Shown here in pieces: positions 23,631-34,571 of a DNA stretch of 64,000 bases. Location of the stretch: the NCBI RefSeq assembly GCF_027579695.1, contig NC_083587.1, forward strand, positions 5,830,001 through 5,894,000, given 5' to 3'. This stretch comes from Neoarius graeffei. Taxonomy: Eukaryota > Chordata > Actinopteri > Siluriformes > Ariidae. Numbering within the stretch: the first letter of the stretch is position 1; every line of letters starts with the position of its first letter. The notes below the pieces were generated by a model. The model did no database searches and was not told the DNA's origin. It saw nothing but the letters and a program-made list of their open reading frames with translations. A program made the translations under genes and the position numbers.

Positions 23631-23702
23631 TCCTTGTTAGTAAAGTGGCCAGTATCTCTACCTGTCAGGTGGAAGACCAGGGTTTGATTCCCTGATGGGG
23701 AG
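23631..23702 (+). tRNA. tRNA-Asp-like gene, anticodon GTC
   Basis: A 72-nt cloverleaf: acceptor TCCTTGT pairs with ATGGGGA (wobble included), discriminator G. The anticodon arm TCTAC-CTGTCAG-GTGGA pairs fully and shows GTC. The T arm CAGGG-TTTGATT-CCCTG pairs, but the invariant T-loop TTC reads TTT, a change that weakens the B box. The D arm has AAAGTGG where TATAGTGG is usual. It may be a decaying gene. No clear T-run terminator follows. Confidence 0.8.
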
Positions 23703-23876
23703 GGTATATTAGCTGTGAGTGTAAGAAGGCAAAAGGGTTTTTTGCCTTCATGGATGGTTTCCAAGCAACTTATGCTGCCCTCTATTATATTTTTCTCTTC
23801 TCCCGACACACCTCATTCTATTCTGCTAATTACCAGCAGTTCTGGGGGAAGTGCATGCATTTGATGAGGAAACAAT

Positions 23877-24816
23877 TAGGGATGTCCCGATCCGATCACG
23901 TGATCGGAAATCGGGCCCGATCACGTGGTTTCAGACTCGATCGGAATCGGGCATTACCTCCCGATCAGGGATCGGATATATATCTATATAATATATTCTC
24001 ATTTTTAACACATCAATAGCTATGCGTTGGCACAGAGTGAGACCAGACCTCTTGTCTCAACACAGCAACATCAACGCGTGCGGCATGACATCACTTTGTA
24101 GCAGAGACGCTATTGGTTATTGGCTGCCTGTTGCCGGCGAAGTTGAACACGGAAGCAGTTCGAAGCGGAAAGCAAAGCATGTCTGCGGTGTGGCAGTATT
24201 TCAAAGTTGATGACAACATTGCCATTGCAAACTGTGAAATATGTAAAGTTGGAATTTCAAGGGGTGGACAGGAAAGGGCCGCATTTAATACAACAAACCT
24301 GATACGGCACCTGAAAAACAAACACCCGACACAATACAGCGAGTTTTTAGTGCTGTTTCAAACGTGTTGGATGACAAAAACAGGCTCAAACCTGAAAGGG
24401 TAGAAATGCTTGTTTTCATCAAGAAAAACGTTCATTTCCTTAATTGAAATTACTGTATACCACTGTGAGATGCGTTCTTAAAAGCAAATTACTGGCACTG
24501 TGGCAGTTTTATTATTATTATTTTTATTTGTTTACATTCCTGCCAGGTATTTTAAGGTTATGTTTTTAATTTATGTTATTTATTGTTCAAACTACCTCAC
24601 GTAAGTGCTCTGTTTGCTAACGGAGTTGTTGGATGTTAAAATAAGGTGTTAAATTAAAAAAAATGAGGAACATCCTGGATCCGTTTCTTTCCTCGTCTTT
24701 ATTATTTTTTATGGATTATAAGAAGTATCGGATCGGGACTCGGTATCGGCAGATACTCAAAATCAAATGATCGGTATCGGATCGGAGGGCAAAAAAACCT
24801 GATCGGGACATCCCTA
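23877..24816 (+). mobile_element. Non-autonomous hAT element with BED-finger exon
   Basis: The ends TAGGGATGTCCCGATC and GATCGGGACATCCCTA are inverted. Subterminal regions are full of CGATCGG/CCGATC words. A perfect 8-bp duplication GAAACAAT lies at 23869-23876 and 24817-24824. The element keeps a start of the transposase gene but no catalytic region. Confidence 0.95.
24179..24403 (+). pseudogene. BED zinc-finger fragment of hAT transposase
   Basis: A 74-codon ORF starting MSAVWQYFKVDDNIAIANCE. It carries the BED-type finger Cys-X2-Cys (CEICK) and His-X4-His (RHLKNKH), with the usual Trp-Phe near the start. BED fingers bind the transposon ends in hAT transposases and in domesticated ZBED genes. 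Translation ends at 24401-24403, so only the DNA-binding part remains. Such a product could compete for element ends, but expression is unknown. Confidence 0.8.
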
Positions 24817-24980
24817 GAAACAATATCAAATCTACTGCACCGAACATATTCTAGGACCACATTTGTGAATCAGAGATTTCCACAAATCTGACAGCATTTT
24901 CATTTTCAAAGTTCTGTAATGTAAATGAAATAGATGACACCCTTGGTGAAATTAATTGTCAAACACTATAAAAGGGTCAA

Positions 24981-25125
24981 TTGACACCACCAGCTGACAC
25001 CATGAAGGCAGGCTTCAACTTGCACTGAAAAGAACCCCAGTGCATTTCAGGTCCAATGCATTAATCCCTGAGTGGTTGCCAAAATGGAGCAAAGTCAAGG
25101 CTGAAAGTGTCATTCCTTGTCTTGG
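24981..25125 (+). repeat. Direct duplication, copy B
   Basis: Second copy of the 145-bp segment at 23428-23572, same orientation, with only a handful of differences. Confidence 0.95.
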
Positions 25126-25245
25126 GGCTTTTTTATTATTATTTTTATTCGTGGTGAATAAGAGAAGAGAAGATACAAAGAAGAAGACCATCTGTCTGTG
25201 ATTTTGTCACAAATGATACCCTAAAAATGTCTACGACTAGATGGG

Positions 25246-25620
25246 CTAGCGTGTCCTCCCTTGCAGTCTCCTGTAGTCCACTATCATCTCCTTAGTTTTA
25301 TTGACGTTGAGAGAGAGGTTGTTGTCCTGGCACCAGCTGGCTAATGCCTTCACTTCCTCTCTGCATGCTGTCTCATCATTGTCTGTAAGGAGGCCCAAGA
25401 TGGTTGTGCCATCAGCAAACTTGTTGATGATGTTGGCGCTGCATTTAGCAGTACAGACATGGGCGAACAAGGAGTACATGAGGGGACTGAGCACACAGCC
25501 CAGTGGCACACCTGTGTTCAGGATCAGTGAGGAGGAAGTGTGGCTACCGATTATCACCACCTGTCCGATTATTCTACCTGTCAGAAAGTCAAAGATCCAT
25601 CTGCAAATGGTCATCTGCTG
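25246..25620 (-). pseudogene. RT core of a Rex1/Babar-like LINE
   Basis: 122 codons of minus-strand reverse transcriptase: FDFLTGRIIGQVV, HTSSSLILNTGVPLGCVLSP, the active-site region NKFADGTTILGLL (usual FADD reads FADG), and CQDNNLSLNVNKTKEMIVDY. The closely related plus-strand copy at 45830 keeps IADDTT. The adjacent flank (25621-25790) is also shared with that copy in inverted orientation. Confidence 0.85.
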
Positions 25621-25790
25621 ATGAAATCATGAAATATTTCATCATGATTGCATTTTCTCTGCTCATACCAAGGCAGTTTGTATTTATTAAGTGCAACTTT
25701 GCACCTAAATCCTTTCAAGATCTTGCAACCTGATTTGATTTTGGTTGCTTGTCACAGCCCATGGTCAGACTGTGAGCAGAAGCTTTTTTT
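25621..25790 (-). repeat. Inverted duplicate of 45655-45829
   Basis: The sequence through CTTGCAACCTGATTTGATTT and CACAGCCCATGGTCAGACTG is the reverse complement, with some changes, of the segment left of the LINE fragment at 45830. LINE fragment plus flank were therefore copied as one block. Confidence 0.85.
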
Positions 25791-25962
25791 GACGAAGCTC
25801 ATTTGGGTGATAAAAGATAGCGTGATTATAAAATGTTTAACATCAAGTCTGTTTTGTTGATGTTATAAACTGTTCATTGATGGAAACTTGAGTGCAAAAC
25901 TGTTCATGACAACTGCAGTCCAAAAGTTAGCCAGTCAACTGTAGTCCTCAGCCATAAAAGCC
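25791..25962 (-). mobile_element. L2 LINE 3' UTR fragment
   Basis: Reverse complement of part of the L2 3' UTR at about 44040-44230. Shared words include GTTCATGACAACTGCAGTCC and CATTGATGGAAACTTGAGTG. Confidence 0.8.
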
Positions 25963-26052
25963 TCCCTGTACTGGCCATTTCCATCCTTTATTGGATGTGT
26001 TGTTTTCAGGACAGGAAGAAGCCTTTCCCTCGGTGATCTTCAAGGCTCCAGT
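25963..26052 (+). pseudogene. 3' end of a tRNA-Ile unit and its flank
   Basis: CTCCCTGTACTGGCCA (25962-25977) equals the last bases of the tRNA-Ile at 26479-26552. The flank, including TGTTGTTTTCAGGACAGG, also matches the flank of that gene. The 5' part of the tRNA has been replaced by the L2 fragment. Confidence 0.75.
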
Positions 26053-26478
26053 CTTTTAAAACGACCTAATTTCCTGACATGGGATCCTTGGTCTGCTTCT
26101 CCTTCTTTTGACGCATGTTTCAGGAAGCAGATGTTGCTTTATTGTTCAGTGAGAGCAATTGGGTCGAGGTTGTCGAGAAGTGGTTCTTCAGAGCACATGG
26201 TGGCTTTTGGACCACCATGTTGAAGAAGGGAAGTAGGTGTGCATCCTTCTTTCACATTGTTAAAGCTATCCATGCTGACTTTGCTCAGTAGATAGAATAC
26301 GTTTTTCAGACTGGATGTTGGGATTTTCATCCCCCTGTGTAAATATGTACGGTAAGTGGGTCGAACTGAGGGCTTCAAAACAATAATCAAGAGAAAAGAC
26401 ATCTGTTCAAGGGAAAGTCACCACATCATCACTATTTAGTGAAGCACCTCAGCAGCCATGACATTTTTTTTTCCCCTT
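26053..26478. other. No recognisable feature
   Basis: Non-coding sequence between the two tRNA-Ile copies. Confidence 0.4.
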
Positions 26479-26552
26479 GGCCAGTTAGCTCAATTGGTTA
26501 GAGTGTGGCGCTAATAACACCAAGGTCACAGGTTTGATCCCTGTACTGGCCA
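26479..26552 (+). tRNA. tRNA-Ile-like gene, anticodon AAT
   Basis: A 74-nt cloverleaf: acceptor GGCCAGT pairs perfectly with ACTGGCC, discriminator A. D arm TAGCTCAATTGGTTAGAG. The anticodon loop CTAATAA shows AAT, but the stem has one C-A mismatch. The T arm ACAGG-TTTGATC-CCTGT pairs, yet the T loop reads TTTGA rather than TTCGA. Function is doubtful for that reason. A partial second copy lies at 25963. Confidence 0.8.
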
Positions 26553-26953
26553 GTTCCCTCCTTTACAGGTCCTGTTGTTTTCAGGACAGGGGAAGCCTTT
26601 TTCTGTTGAGGGAAATGTTGTCCAAAATAAGAGATTCTCTGGTTGTTTCACAAAATGTCAATCGATTCCTTGTATCTGAATGTGCCATTGAAATACAGTA
26701 ACTCAACTGATTGCAGGATGCAGGAAATTCAAATACACACATGAGATTGCCTCAAAGAGAAGCACTTATGAATCTCTTAAAAATCAGTGCTCCTTTTTCA
26801 ATTCATCTAATTGTGCTTCATTTTGAAAGTAACTTTAATTTCATAAACTCTAAAATGTATCTTTAGTTGCTTGAACTCCAAACCACTCCAAAACATAGCA
26901 ATTACCAAAGGATCCAGGAAGGTAGTAGCCATTGTTAGGGTATGATAGACAGA
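26553..26953. other. No recognisable feature
   Basis: Non-coding flank between the tRNA-Ile gene and the second Tc1 element. Confidence 0.4.
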
Positions 26954-27210
26954 TACAGTGCCTTGCAAAAGTATTCATACCCCTTGAACTTTTTCACATT
27001 TTTCCACCTTACAACCAGGGCCGTAACCAGGATTTTTCAAATACCGAGGTCAAACATTGCGATACATCTTATTTGCCAAAAAAAATGTCCTAATATGGTG
27101 ACTTTTCATACATTTTGGAAACGAGTCAAAATCACAAGCCCAACAAGATGAACATGTAGGTGAACATGTTTATTTTAACAATTTAAAAACTGCACGATCA
27201 CAAAAGTATT

Positions 27211-27539
27211 TTGTGAGTGTGAGTGAGTGAGTGAGTGAGTGAGTGAGTGAGTGAGTGAGTGAGTGAGTGAGAGTTTGAGTGAGTGATGGAGTGTGTGAGT
27301 GAGTGAGAATGAGAGTGTGAGTGAGTGAGTGAGAATGAGAGTGTGAGTGAGTGAGTTAATGTGAGTGAGAATGAGTGAGTGAGTGAGTTAGTGTGAGTGA
27401 GTGAGTGAGTGAGTGAGTGAGAGAGAATGAGAGTGTGAGTGAGTGAGTTAGTGTGAGTGAGAATGAGTGAGTGAGTGAGTGAGTGAGAGAGTGTGAGTGA
27501 GTGAGTGAGAGAGAGAGAGAGAGAGAGAGAGTGTGTGAG
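27211..27539. repeat. GAGT tetranucleotide satellite
   Basis: Long GAGT/GAGTGTGA runs with interspersed GAGAATGAGA. The array resumes at 29478-29533 beyond a nested transposon. The Ser/His/Leu/Thr-rich ORF on the minus strand is an artefact of this repeat. Confidence 0.97.
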
Positions 27540-29477
27540 TAGACCCCGAAGCCGTTTGTTTTCAGGATAATGGCTGGCTGATGAAATTATTGGCTGGCTA
27601 GCTGACTCAGCCAAAACCTTAATGGCTGCTGCAGCCACCAAAATGTTTATGGCTACAAATGGCTGATACTGGACGTCACTGTGTGGCATATATCCGGGCG
27701 AACGGATCAAACAAATGGGGGGAATAAATAGCAAATTACCACAGGTCCCCTGGTCTCTTACTTCATTGTAAATATAAATCTAGCAAGATTGTAGTTCAAT
27801 GCTAATAATAAGCTAATCTGGATTGTTCGAGGAAGGCATCTAGCTATCTACTCTCACTAGCAATGACCAGTGAAGGACTGGCAGCTATCTTACTATGATG
27901 AAAGTAGAGTGGTGGAGTACTTTTTTTTTTTAATCTATCTCGAAGTATGTCAATAGGGTTGCCACATCTGAGTTGTAAAAAACCGGGACACATCGGTCGG
28001 CGGCCGCGCCTGCGCGCACGTACGAGCGCGGGGGTTGAGGGCTGCGGACACGCACATCTACAATGCCTTATGCCTTATGTGAATGTTCACGTTTAAAAAT
28101 AAAACAGTTCAACTGGTGCAGTTAGGCGTTTAGTTAAAATTCATTTTGTCTTCTTAACCCTTAAATGGGCACTACCACAAATATTATTACAAAAAATAAT
28201 TTCATATAGGAATTATCTTATTTGGATGCCAATATTTTTTTTAACAATATTTTTTTTTCTTTTTGACAGGTACCGGATCTTCTACTTCATTCTGTCCGAC
28301 TCCCTCATCGTCTGTCTCTCCTCCCATTCCGTTTCCAAATCAAAATAATACAAATATAATCAATATAATTTCTCTCAGTCTGCTTCGTTGTTGTTTTAGC
28401 CTTTTCTCTGGAGAACTGAACTTTAAAAGTTAGACTACCGTATCATACCAAATAGCCCTAATCCTTTGTTTTAATCACAAGAGAGAGGTGCTATGTTATT
28501 GGGACAACTGATTTATTCATTTCTCACGCCAGTGTTCAGGCATTCTTTTTTGATATATTTAATGATTTATTTAATGATTCATTTATTGATGAAATTGGCC
28601 CAGGCTTTAGAACCAGCCTTTATCAGAATCAGAACATAGGAAGTAGACAGCCAGCCTACTCGCGCACCGACCAAGGGAACTCTCACCTATTGTTTGGTAT
28701 TACGGTATTCCAGTATCTTTGATTTCGTGCGGCCGCCGTTGTATTGACCGCGATCACCTAGCAACGGCGACTGGCTGCGTGCGCAAACATTCGGTGAGGC
28801 CACACAAGTAGCTGCCTACAATATGCCCGCTTACGTGAAAACTATTAATATGTTAAGTGGCTGCGAGAAACATTAATGATTTGTGTTTATTTCAATGGGG
28901 GATAATGTGAGGAAGTAAAAAACCAGGACAAAACGTGTCCCGGGAAGGTTATTCCATTTTCCTGGACATTTTCCATTTTCCCCAAAAAAACCGGGACAAT
29001 CCCGGAAAAACCTGGACGTGCAAACAAACAAACAAAAAAATACCTTTACACTTTCCTTCAGCAGCGGCAAAGAATGCAGCCATCTCGTCGATATCAGAGT
29101 CGAGTGATGCTCTGGGTGGGTTCCCGGGTTCCCCAGTGTATCGTGGTAACGGTGTGAGGGGCGGGAAGCCAGACAGGTAGTCACAACGGCAAGCTTGTGG
29201 TGGCTCTCTGTGCTGTGATATCAGTTCTAAATCTCTACAGTGTATGCCTATACGTCTCTATTGTGTTACTACTAGTGTGTACAGTTGATCATGTTTGTGT
29301 CACTTTTCTTGTAGCTCATGATGTGGATAAACCCATTATTTGATGTACACAATTCTTAGTGGCTCAGCCAAATTTTATTAGATAGCGGCTCAAATTGGCT
29401 TACAAAATTATTGGCTGGCGGCGGCTCAAATTCTAAATGGCGGTTTTAGCGGCGCCTGGCGGCGGCTTCGGGGTCTA
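27540..29477. mobile_element. Nested hAT-like element in the GAGT array
   Basis: The ends TAGACCCCGAAGCCG and CGGCTTCGGGGTCTA are perfect 15-bp inverted repeats. Flanks TGTGTGAG and AGTGTGAG match at 7 of 8 positions, fitting an 8-bp duplication inside the tetranucleotide array. GGCTGGC/GGCGGC words recur subterminally. No catalytic domain was seen. A 134-bp stretch near 29051-29184 is open in more than one frame on both strands, so I do not call it coding. Confidence 0.85.
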
Positions 29478-30960
29478 AGTGTGAGTGAGTGAGTTAGTGT
29501 GAGTGAGAATGAGTGAGTGAGAGTGAGTGAGAGTGACAACGCAATCTAGCCGAGCCTGAATGGACTTCAATTGCTTTTTAAAAAATATATGCCCTTTTCA
29601 ATAGCAAAATACTAGACGGTTATTGGACAAAACCGACTAAAACGCTCCATTCGGAGACTGAGCCTCACTGGAGATGGGAGTCAATAAGAGGGGCGGGACA
29701 AGACTTCCCGAGAGGAGGCTCATCTCCAGCTGGGGATCGGAGGAGGAGCTGTGAATGCGGCTGGGCTCTTCATGATTGACAGAAAGCAGTCAGAGGTGGT
29801 ACATCATGCTGTAAATAAAATGTGAACATAATAAGTTTGCTACCCATTTTCATTTCCGTTCAAAAATACAACCAATGATCAAAACAATAGTGTTTTGAGT
29901 TCACGTTAGCCTGTAGTCTGGTAAGTTAGCAAAATAGCTCAAGTCTCGTCAGTACCCAATAACTTCATAAACAACAGGTCACGACTGTCCAGCCTTTTCT
30001 GATCTGAAACGCACCAAATCAAATCGAGAGAGAGAATAAAAGAGTTTGTGCCGCCTGGAAAACGAAAATCCTATCTAGCTAAGTGGCTTCGACTGTTGTT
30101 GCTTGAAATGCTAATTAAAATTGCACTGTTAATGATCATAAGCATTCCGGCACATAACTGTCAGTGACTGGCAAAATTAACTCACCTTCTTCCCCCTTTC
30201 TTTTTCTCTCACTTGTTGACTTTCCAGAGCTGAGTTTGGTTTGTTTTAGTGTAGTAGACTTCATCTTATTGCAATTTTCAGATTCCACGACTAATTGACA
30301 AACTGACTGGCTGCGGAGTCGGACCTTGATGAGAACACTTCTCAGCTCTTGTATATCCCGTGGTGCTTAACTGACTATCGCGAGGCTGCCGAATATGAAA
30401 TGTTTCCAATGTCGGATATTTCAGCTTCGTTTAAAAATGATTATGTGGACTTTATTTTTAGACAAACAAATGAGAACAGGGGGATGCAAGCTGAATTTAG
30501 AATTTTCCACCGATCAAAGTCAGAACAATTTTCATCATATATTAATTTCACATTTCTGAGTGAAAAAAAAATACCGTGAGAAAAAAATGCCGAGGACATG
30601 ACCTCGGTGTCCTCAGTGGTAGTTACGGCCCTGCTTACAACCACGAACTTAAAAGTTTTTTATTGAGATTTTATGTGATAGACCAACACAGAGTAGCACA
30701 TAATTGTGAAGTGAAATGAAAATGATAAATGGTCTTCAAAATTTTAAACAAATAAAAATCTGAAAAATGTGGTGTGCATTAGTATTCAGCCCCCTGTACT
30801 CTGATACCTTTAAATACAATCCAGTGCAATCAATTGCCTTCAGAAGTCATCTAATTAGTTAATAGAGTCCTACTGTGTGTAATTTACTCTCAGCATAAAT
30901 ACACTTGTTCTGTGAAGGCCTCAGTGGTTTGTTAGAGAACACTGAAGAACAAACAGCATC

Positions 30961-31979
30961 ATGAAGACCAAATAACTCACCAGACAGGTCAGGGATAAAG
31001 TTCTGGAGAAGTTTAAAGCAGGGTTAGGTTATAAAAAATATCCCAAGCTCTGAACATCTCAAGAAGCACTGTTCAATCCATCATTCAAAAATGGAAAAAG
31101 TATGGCACAACTGCAAACCTACCAAGACATGGCCATCCATCTAAACTGACAGAGTGAGCAAGGAGAGTGCTGGTCAGAGAAGCAGCCAAGAGGCCCATGA
31201 TCACTCTGGAGGAACTGCAGAAATCCACAGCTTAGGTGGGAGAATCTGTGCACAGGACAACTATAAGTCGTACACTCCACAAATCTGGCCTTTTTGGAAG
31301 AGTGGCAAGAAGAAAGCCATTGTTGAAAGACAGGCATAAGAAGTCCCATTTGCAGTTTGCCAGAAGCCATGTAGGGGACACAGCAAACATGTGGAAGAAG
31401 GTGCTTTGGTCAGATGAGACCAAAGTTGAACTTTTTGGCCTAAATGCAAAGCGCTATGGGTGGTGGAAAACTAACACTGCTCATCACCCTGCACCCACCA
31501 TCCCCACTGTGAAACATGGTGGTGGCAGCATCATGCTATGGAGATGCTTTTCTTCAGCAGGGACAAGGAAGCTGGTCAGAGTTGATGGGAAGATGGATGG
31601 AGCTAAATACAGGGAAATCCTGGAAGAAAACCTGTTGGAGGCTGCAAAAGACTTGAGACTGGGAAGGAGATTCACCTTCCAGCAAGACAATGACCCTAAA
31701 CATACAGCCAGAGCTACAATGGAATAGTTTAGATCAAAGAATATTCATGTGTTAGAATGGCCCAGTCAAAGTCCAGACCTAAATCCCATTGAGCATCTGT
31801 GGCAAGACTTGAAAATTGCTGTTCACAGACACTCTCCATCCAATCTGGCTGAGCTTGAGCTATTTTGCAAAGAAGATTGGTCAAAAATTTCAGTGTCTAG
31901 ATGTACAAAGCTGGTAGAGGCATACCACAAAAGACTTGCAGCTGTAATTGCAGCAAAAGGTGGCTCTACAAAGTATTGA
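30961..31979 (+). pseudogene. Tc1 transposase, broken (second copy)
   Basis: The start MKTK is followed at once by a TAA (30973-30975) where the sister copy has GAA, and the frame slips in an A-run near 31035. An uninterrupted stretch from 31236 to 31727 holds RVARRKPLLKDRHK, the first catalytic Asp ([11 protein letters not shown]) and the second ([10 protein letters not shown]). A TAG at 31725-31727 replaces the same Trp codon that is TGA in the copy at 19.9 kb. The C-terminal block (31749-31979) keeps the catalytic Glu (NPIEHLW) and ends KGGSTKY. Confidence 0.92.
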
Positions 31980-32247
31980 CATGGGGGGGCTGAATACTAA
32001 TGCACATCACATTTTTCAGATTTTTATTTGTTTAATATTTTGAAGACCATTTATCATTTTCATTTCACTTCACAATTACTATGTGCTACTCTGTGTTGGT
32101 CTATCACATAAAATCTCAATAAAAAACTTTTAAGTTCGTGGTTGTAAGGTGGAAAAATGTGAAAAAGCTCAAGGGGTTTGAATACTTTTGCAAGGCACTG
32201 TAGATGGTCTTTTTCTTTGTATTTTCTCTTCTCTTATTGACCACTAA

Positions 32248-32969
32248 GGCCAAGTTTACATTAGACCGTATCTGTCTCGTTTTCTTCGCGGATGCACTGT
32301 CCGTTTACATTAAAACGCCTGGAAACGCCGGGAAACGGGAATCCGCCAGGGTCCACGTATTCAATCCAAATCGTGTCTGGTCCGGTGCTGTGTAAACATT
32401 GAGAATACGCGGATATGCGGATACGCTGTGCTGAGCTCTAGCTGGCGTCGTCATTGGACAACGTCACTGTGACATCCACCTTCCTGATTCGCTGGCATTG
32501 GTCATGTGACGCGACTGCTGAAAAACGGCGCGGACTTCCGCCTTGTATCACCTTTCATTAAAGAGTATAAAAGTATGAAAATACTGCAAATACTGATGCA
32601 AATACTGCCCATTGTGTAGTTATGATTGTCTTTAGGCTTGCCATCCTTCCACTTGCAAGTGGTAAGTGACGCGCATGCCCGACATGCACTGAGATCACAC
32701 ACACAGCGGCTAAGTCCCAAATCACTGCTAGTGTGCTATACTCGCGCGCTCTGTGAGCTGCGCAGGGCCGGAGTGCGCACCCTCCAGAGGGCACTCACTG
32801 TTCAGGGCAGAGTGATTTGGAGCGCAGGATGCCTGCGGAGCCGAGCGTATCTGTGTATTGGCGTTGCTATGTGCACGCGAATCGTGTATTGGCGTTGCTG
32901 TATGCACACTAATCGTTTTAAAAACGTTAATCTGATGATCCGCTGATACGGTCTAATGTAAACCCCACC
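32248..32969 (+). mobile_element. PIF/Harbinger-like MITE, copy A
   Basis: The ends GGCCAAGTTTACATTAGACC and GGTCTAATGTAAACCCCACC (a few mismatches) are flanked by a 3-bp TAA duplication (32245-32247, 32970-32972). Three-base A/T-rich duplications are typical of PIF/Harbinger. The interior is GC-rich and non-coding. Confidence 0.85.
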
Positions 32970-32972
32970 TAA

Positions 32973-33187
32973 ATAATACAGTCATTAGCTGACTGCTTTT
33001 CCAGAAAGTCCATAGTGAGAATTCACCAGTTGACCACTATTTCATTCTGAGGGGACTGACTCAGGTGTTTTTCATTTAAAGTGTACAGGATCTGATCAGA
33101 ACTTGAGCTTGTTCACAGCCCAACCCACACAATCCAATGTGGCAACAGAGGGTACAATGGATGGTCCATCATGCCATGTGAGCAGAC
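32973..33187. other. Spacer between two inverted MITEs
   Basis: About 215 bp of ordinary sequence separating copies A and B. Confidence 0.5.
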
Positions 33188-33190
33188 CAA

Positions 33191-33891
33191 GGTGGGGTTT
33201 ACATTAGACCGTATCAGCGGATCATCAGATTAACGTTTTTAAAATGATTAGTGTGCACACAGCAACACCAATACACGATTCGCCTGCACACAGCAACACC
33301 AATACACGGATACGCTCGGCTCCGCAGGCATCCTGCGCTCCAAATCACTCCGCCCTGAACAGCAAGTGCCCTCTGGAGGGTGCGCACTCCGGCCCTGCGC
33401 AGCTCACAGAGCGCGCGAGTGGAGTGCACAAGCAGTGATTCGGGACTGAGCCGCTGTGTGTGTGATCCCAGCGCATATCACTTACCACTTGCAAGTGGAA
33501 GGATGGCAAGCCTAAAGACAATCATAAGTACACAATGGGCAGTATTTGCATCAGTATTTGCAGTATTTTCATACTTTTATACTCTTTAATGAAAGGTGAT
33601 ACAAGGCGGAAGTCCGCGCCGTTTTTCAGCTGGCACGTCACATGACCAACGCCAGCGAATCAGGAAGGTGGATGTCACAGTGACGTTGTCCAATGACGAC
33701 GCCAGCTAGAGCTCAGCACAGCATATCCGCATATCTCAATGTTTACACAGCACCGGACCAGACACGATCTGGATTGAATACGTGGACGCTGGCGGATTCC
33801 CGTTTCCCGGCATTTCCAGGCGTTTTAATGTAAACGGACAGTGCATCCGTGAAGAAAACGAGACAGATAACGGTCTAATGTAAACTTGGCC
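33191..33891 (-). mobile_element. PIF/Harbinger-like MITE, copy B (inverted)
   Basis: Reverse complement of copy A over its whole length, with a few short length differences. Flanked by CAA at 33188-33190 and 33892-33894. The two copies form an inverted repeat of about 0.7 kb arms around a 0.2-kb loop. Confidence 0.88.
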
Positions 33892-33961
33892 CAAGTGAGT
33901 TAAACATTGATGGGCAGTTATCACTCTGAATTGGTTCTAGGGGCACAGCCAATTACGCTTT

Positions 33962-34322
33962 CCATCCATTCATCCATCCATTATCTGTAACTACTTATCT
34001 TGTACAGGGTCGCAAGCAAGGTGGGCCCTATCCCAGCTGACTATGGGTGAGAGGCAGGGTACACCCTGGACAAGTCACCAGATCATCACAGGGCTAACAC
34101 ATAAAGACAAACAACCATTCACATCTACAGTCAATTTAGACCCACCAATTAACCTAACCTGCATGTCTTCAGGGGAAAACAGAGCACCCAGAGGAAACCC
34201 ACACAGGCACAGGGAGAACATGCATACTCCACACAGAAAGGCCCCCATCAGCCACTGGGCTCAAACCCAGAACAGGCTGGCTGTGAGGCGACAGCATTAA
34301 CCACTACACCACCGTGCCACCG
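33962..34322 (-). repeat. Diverged V-SINE copy
   Basis: Reverse-oriented V-SINE with CCATCCATTCATCC tail, central GAGAACATGCATACTCC and the tRNA-like head at the right. No clear target duplication. Similar in age to the copy at 14123. Confidence 0.88.
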
Positions 34323-34571
34323 CCAACTGTTTTAATGCTCCCTGAGCCACCATGTTGCACCCAAATCCAGACCTATAGTGCCCAATATCATTGAAGCTGT
34401 GATGGTACTGGAATAAACCTCAGATCCAAAATTGCAGAAGTGGACCATACCTATCTTGAAGAGAACTTGTTCCATGTTGATGGAAACAAAGGGTTTGGGA
34501 TATGCAAGCTTGCTCAAAAGTAGCCTTCAGGTGAAATATATTATTTCAAGAGGTGCAAACAACAGCTTTAG

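Larger units (their letters stand above)
27016..30633. mobile_element. hAT-like element inserted in Tc1
   Basis: The left end CAGGGCCGTAACCAGG and right end GTTACGGCCCTG are inverted, and CCGAGGTCA/TGACCTCGG lies subterminally at both ends. A perfect 8-bp duplication CTTACAAC lies at 27008-27015 and 30634-30641 within the Tc1 terminal repeat. The interior holds GAGT repeats, another transposon (27540-29477) and no transposase I can recognise. Confidence 0.92.
26956..32200 (+). mobile_element. Tc1-like transposon split by a 3.6-kb insertion
   Basis: The left end CAGTGCCTTGCAAAAGTATT starts after TA (26954-26955) and the right end closes with CAAGGCACTG before TA (32201-32202). Only 60 bp of the left end precede the inserted hAT-like element; the rest resumes at 30642. 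Without the insertion the element is about 1.6 kb and closely resembles the copy at 19475-21079, in opposite orientation. Confidence 0.95.

Noticed and set aside
27198-27734. 178-codon Ser/His/Leu/Thr-rich ORF
   Set aside because: It is a translation of the GAGT tetranucleotide array.
27957-29025. A further transposon suggested by AAAAACCGGGACA and its inverse
   Set aside because: I could not match terminal repeats or a target duplication.
28935-29184. Possible exon with a donor-like GTATTT inside the nested hAT-like element
   Set aside because: Both strands are open in several frames and no motif supports either one.
32558-33589. ORFs of 60-106 codons across the two MITEs
   Set aside because: They mirror each other because the MITEs are inverted copies; no coding evidence.
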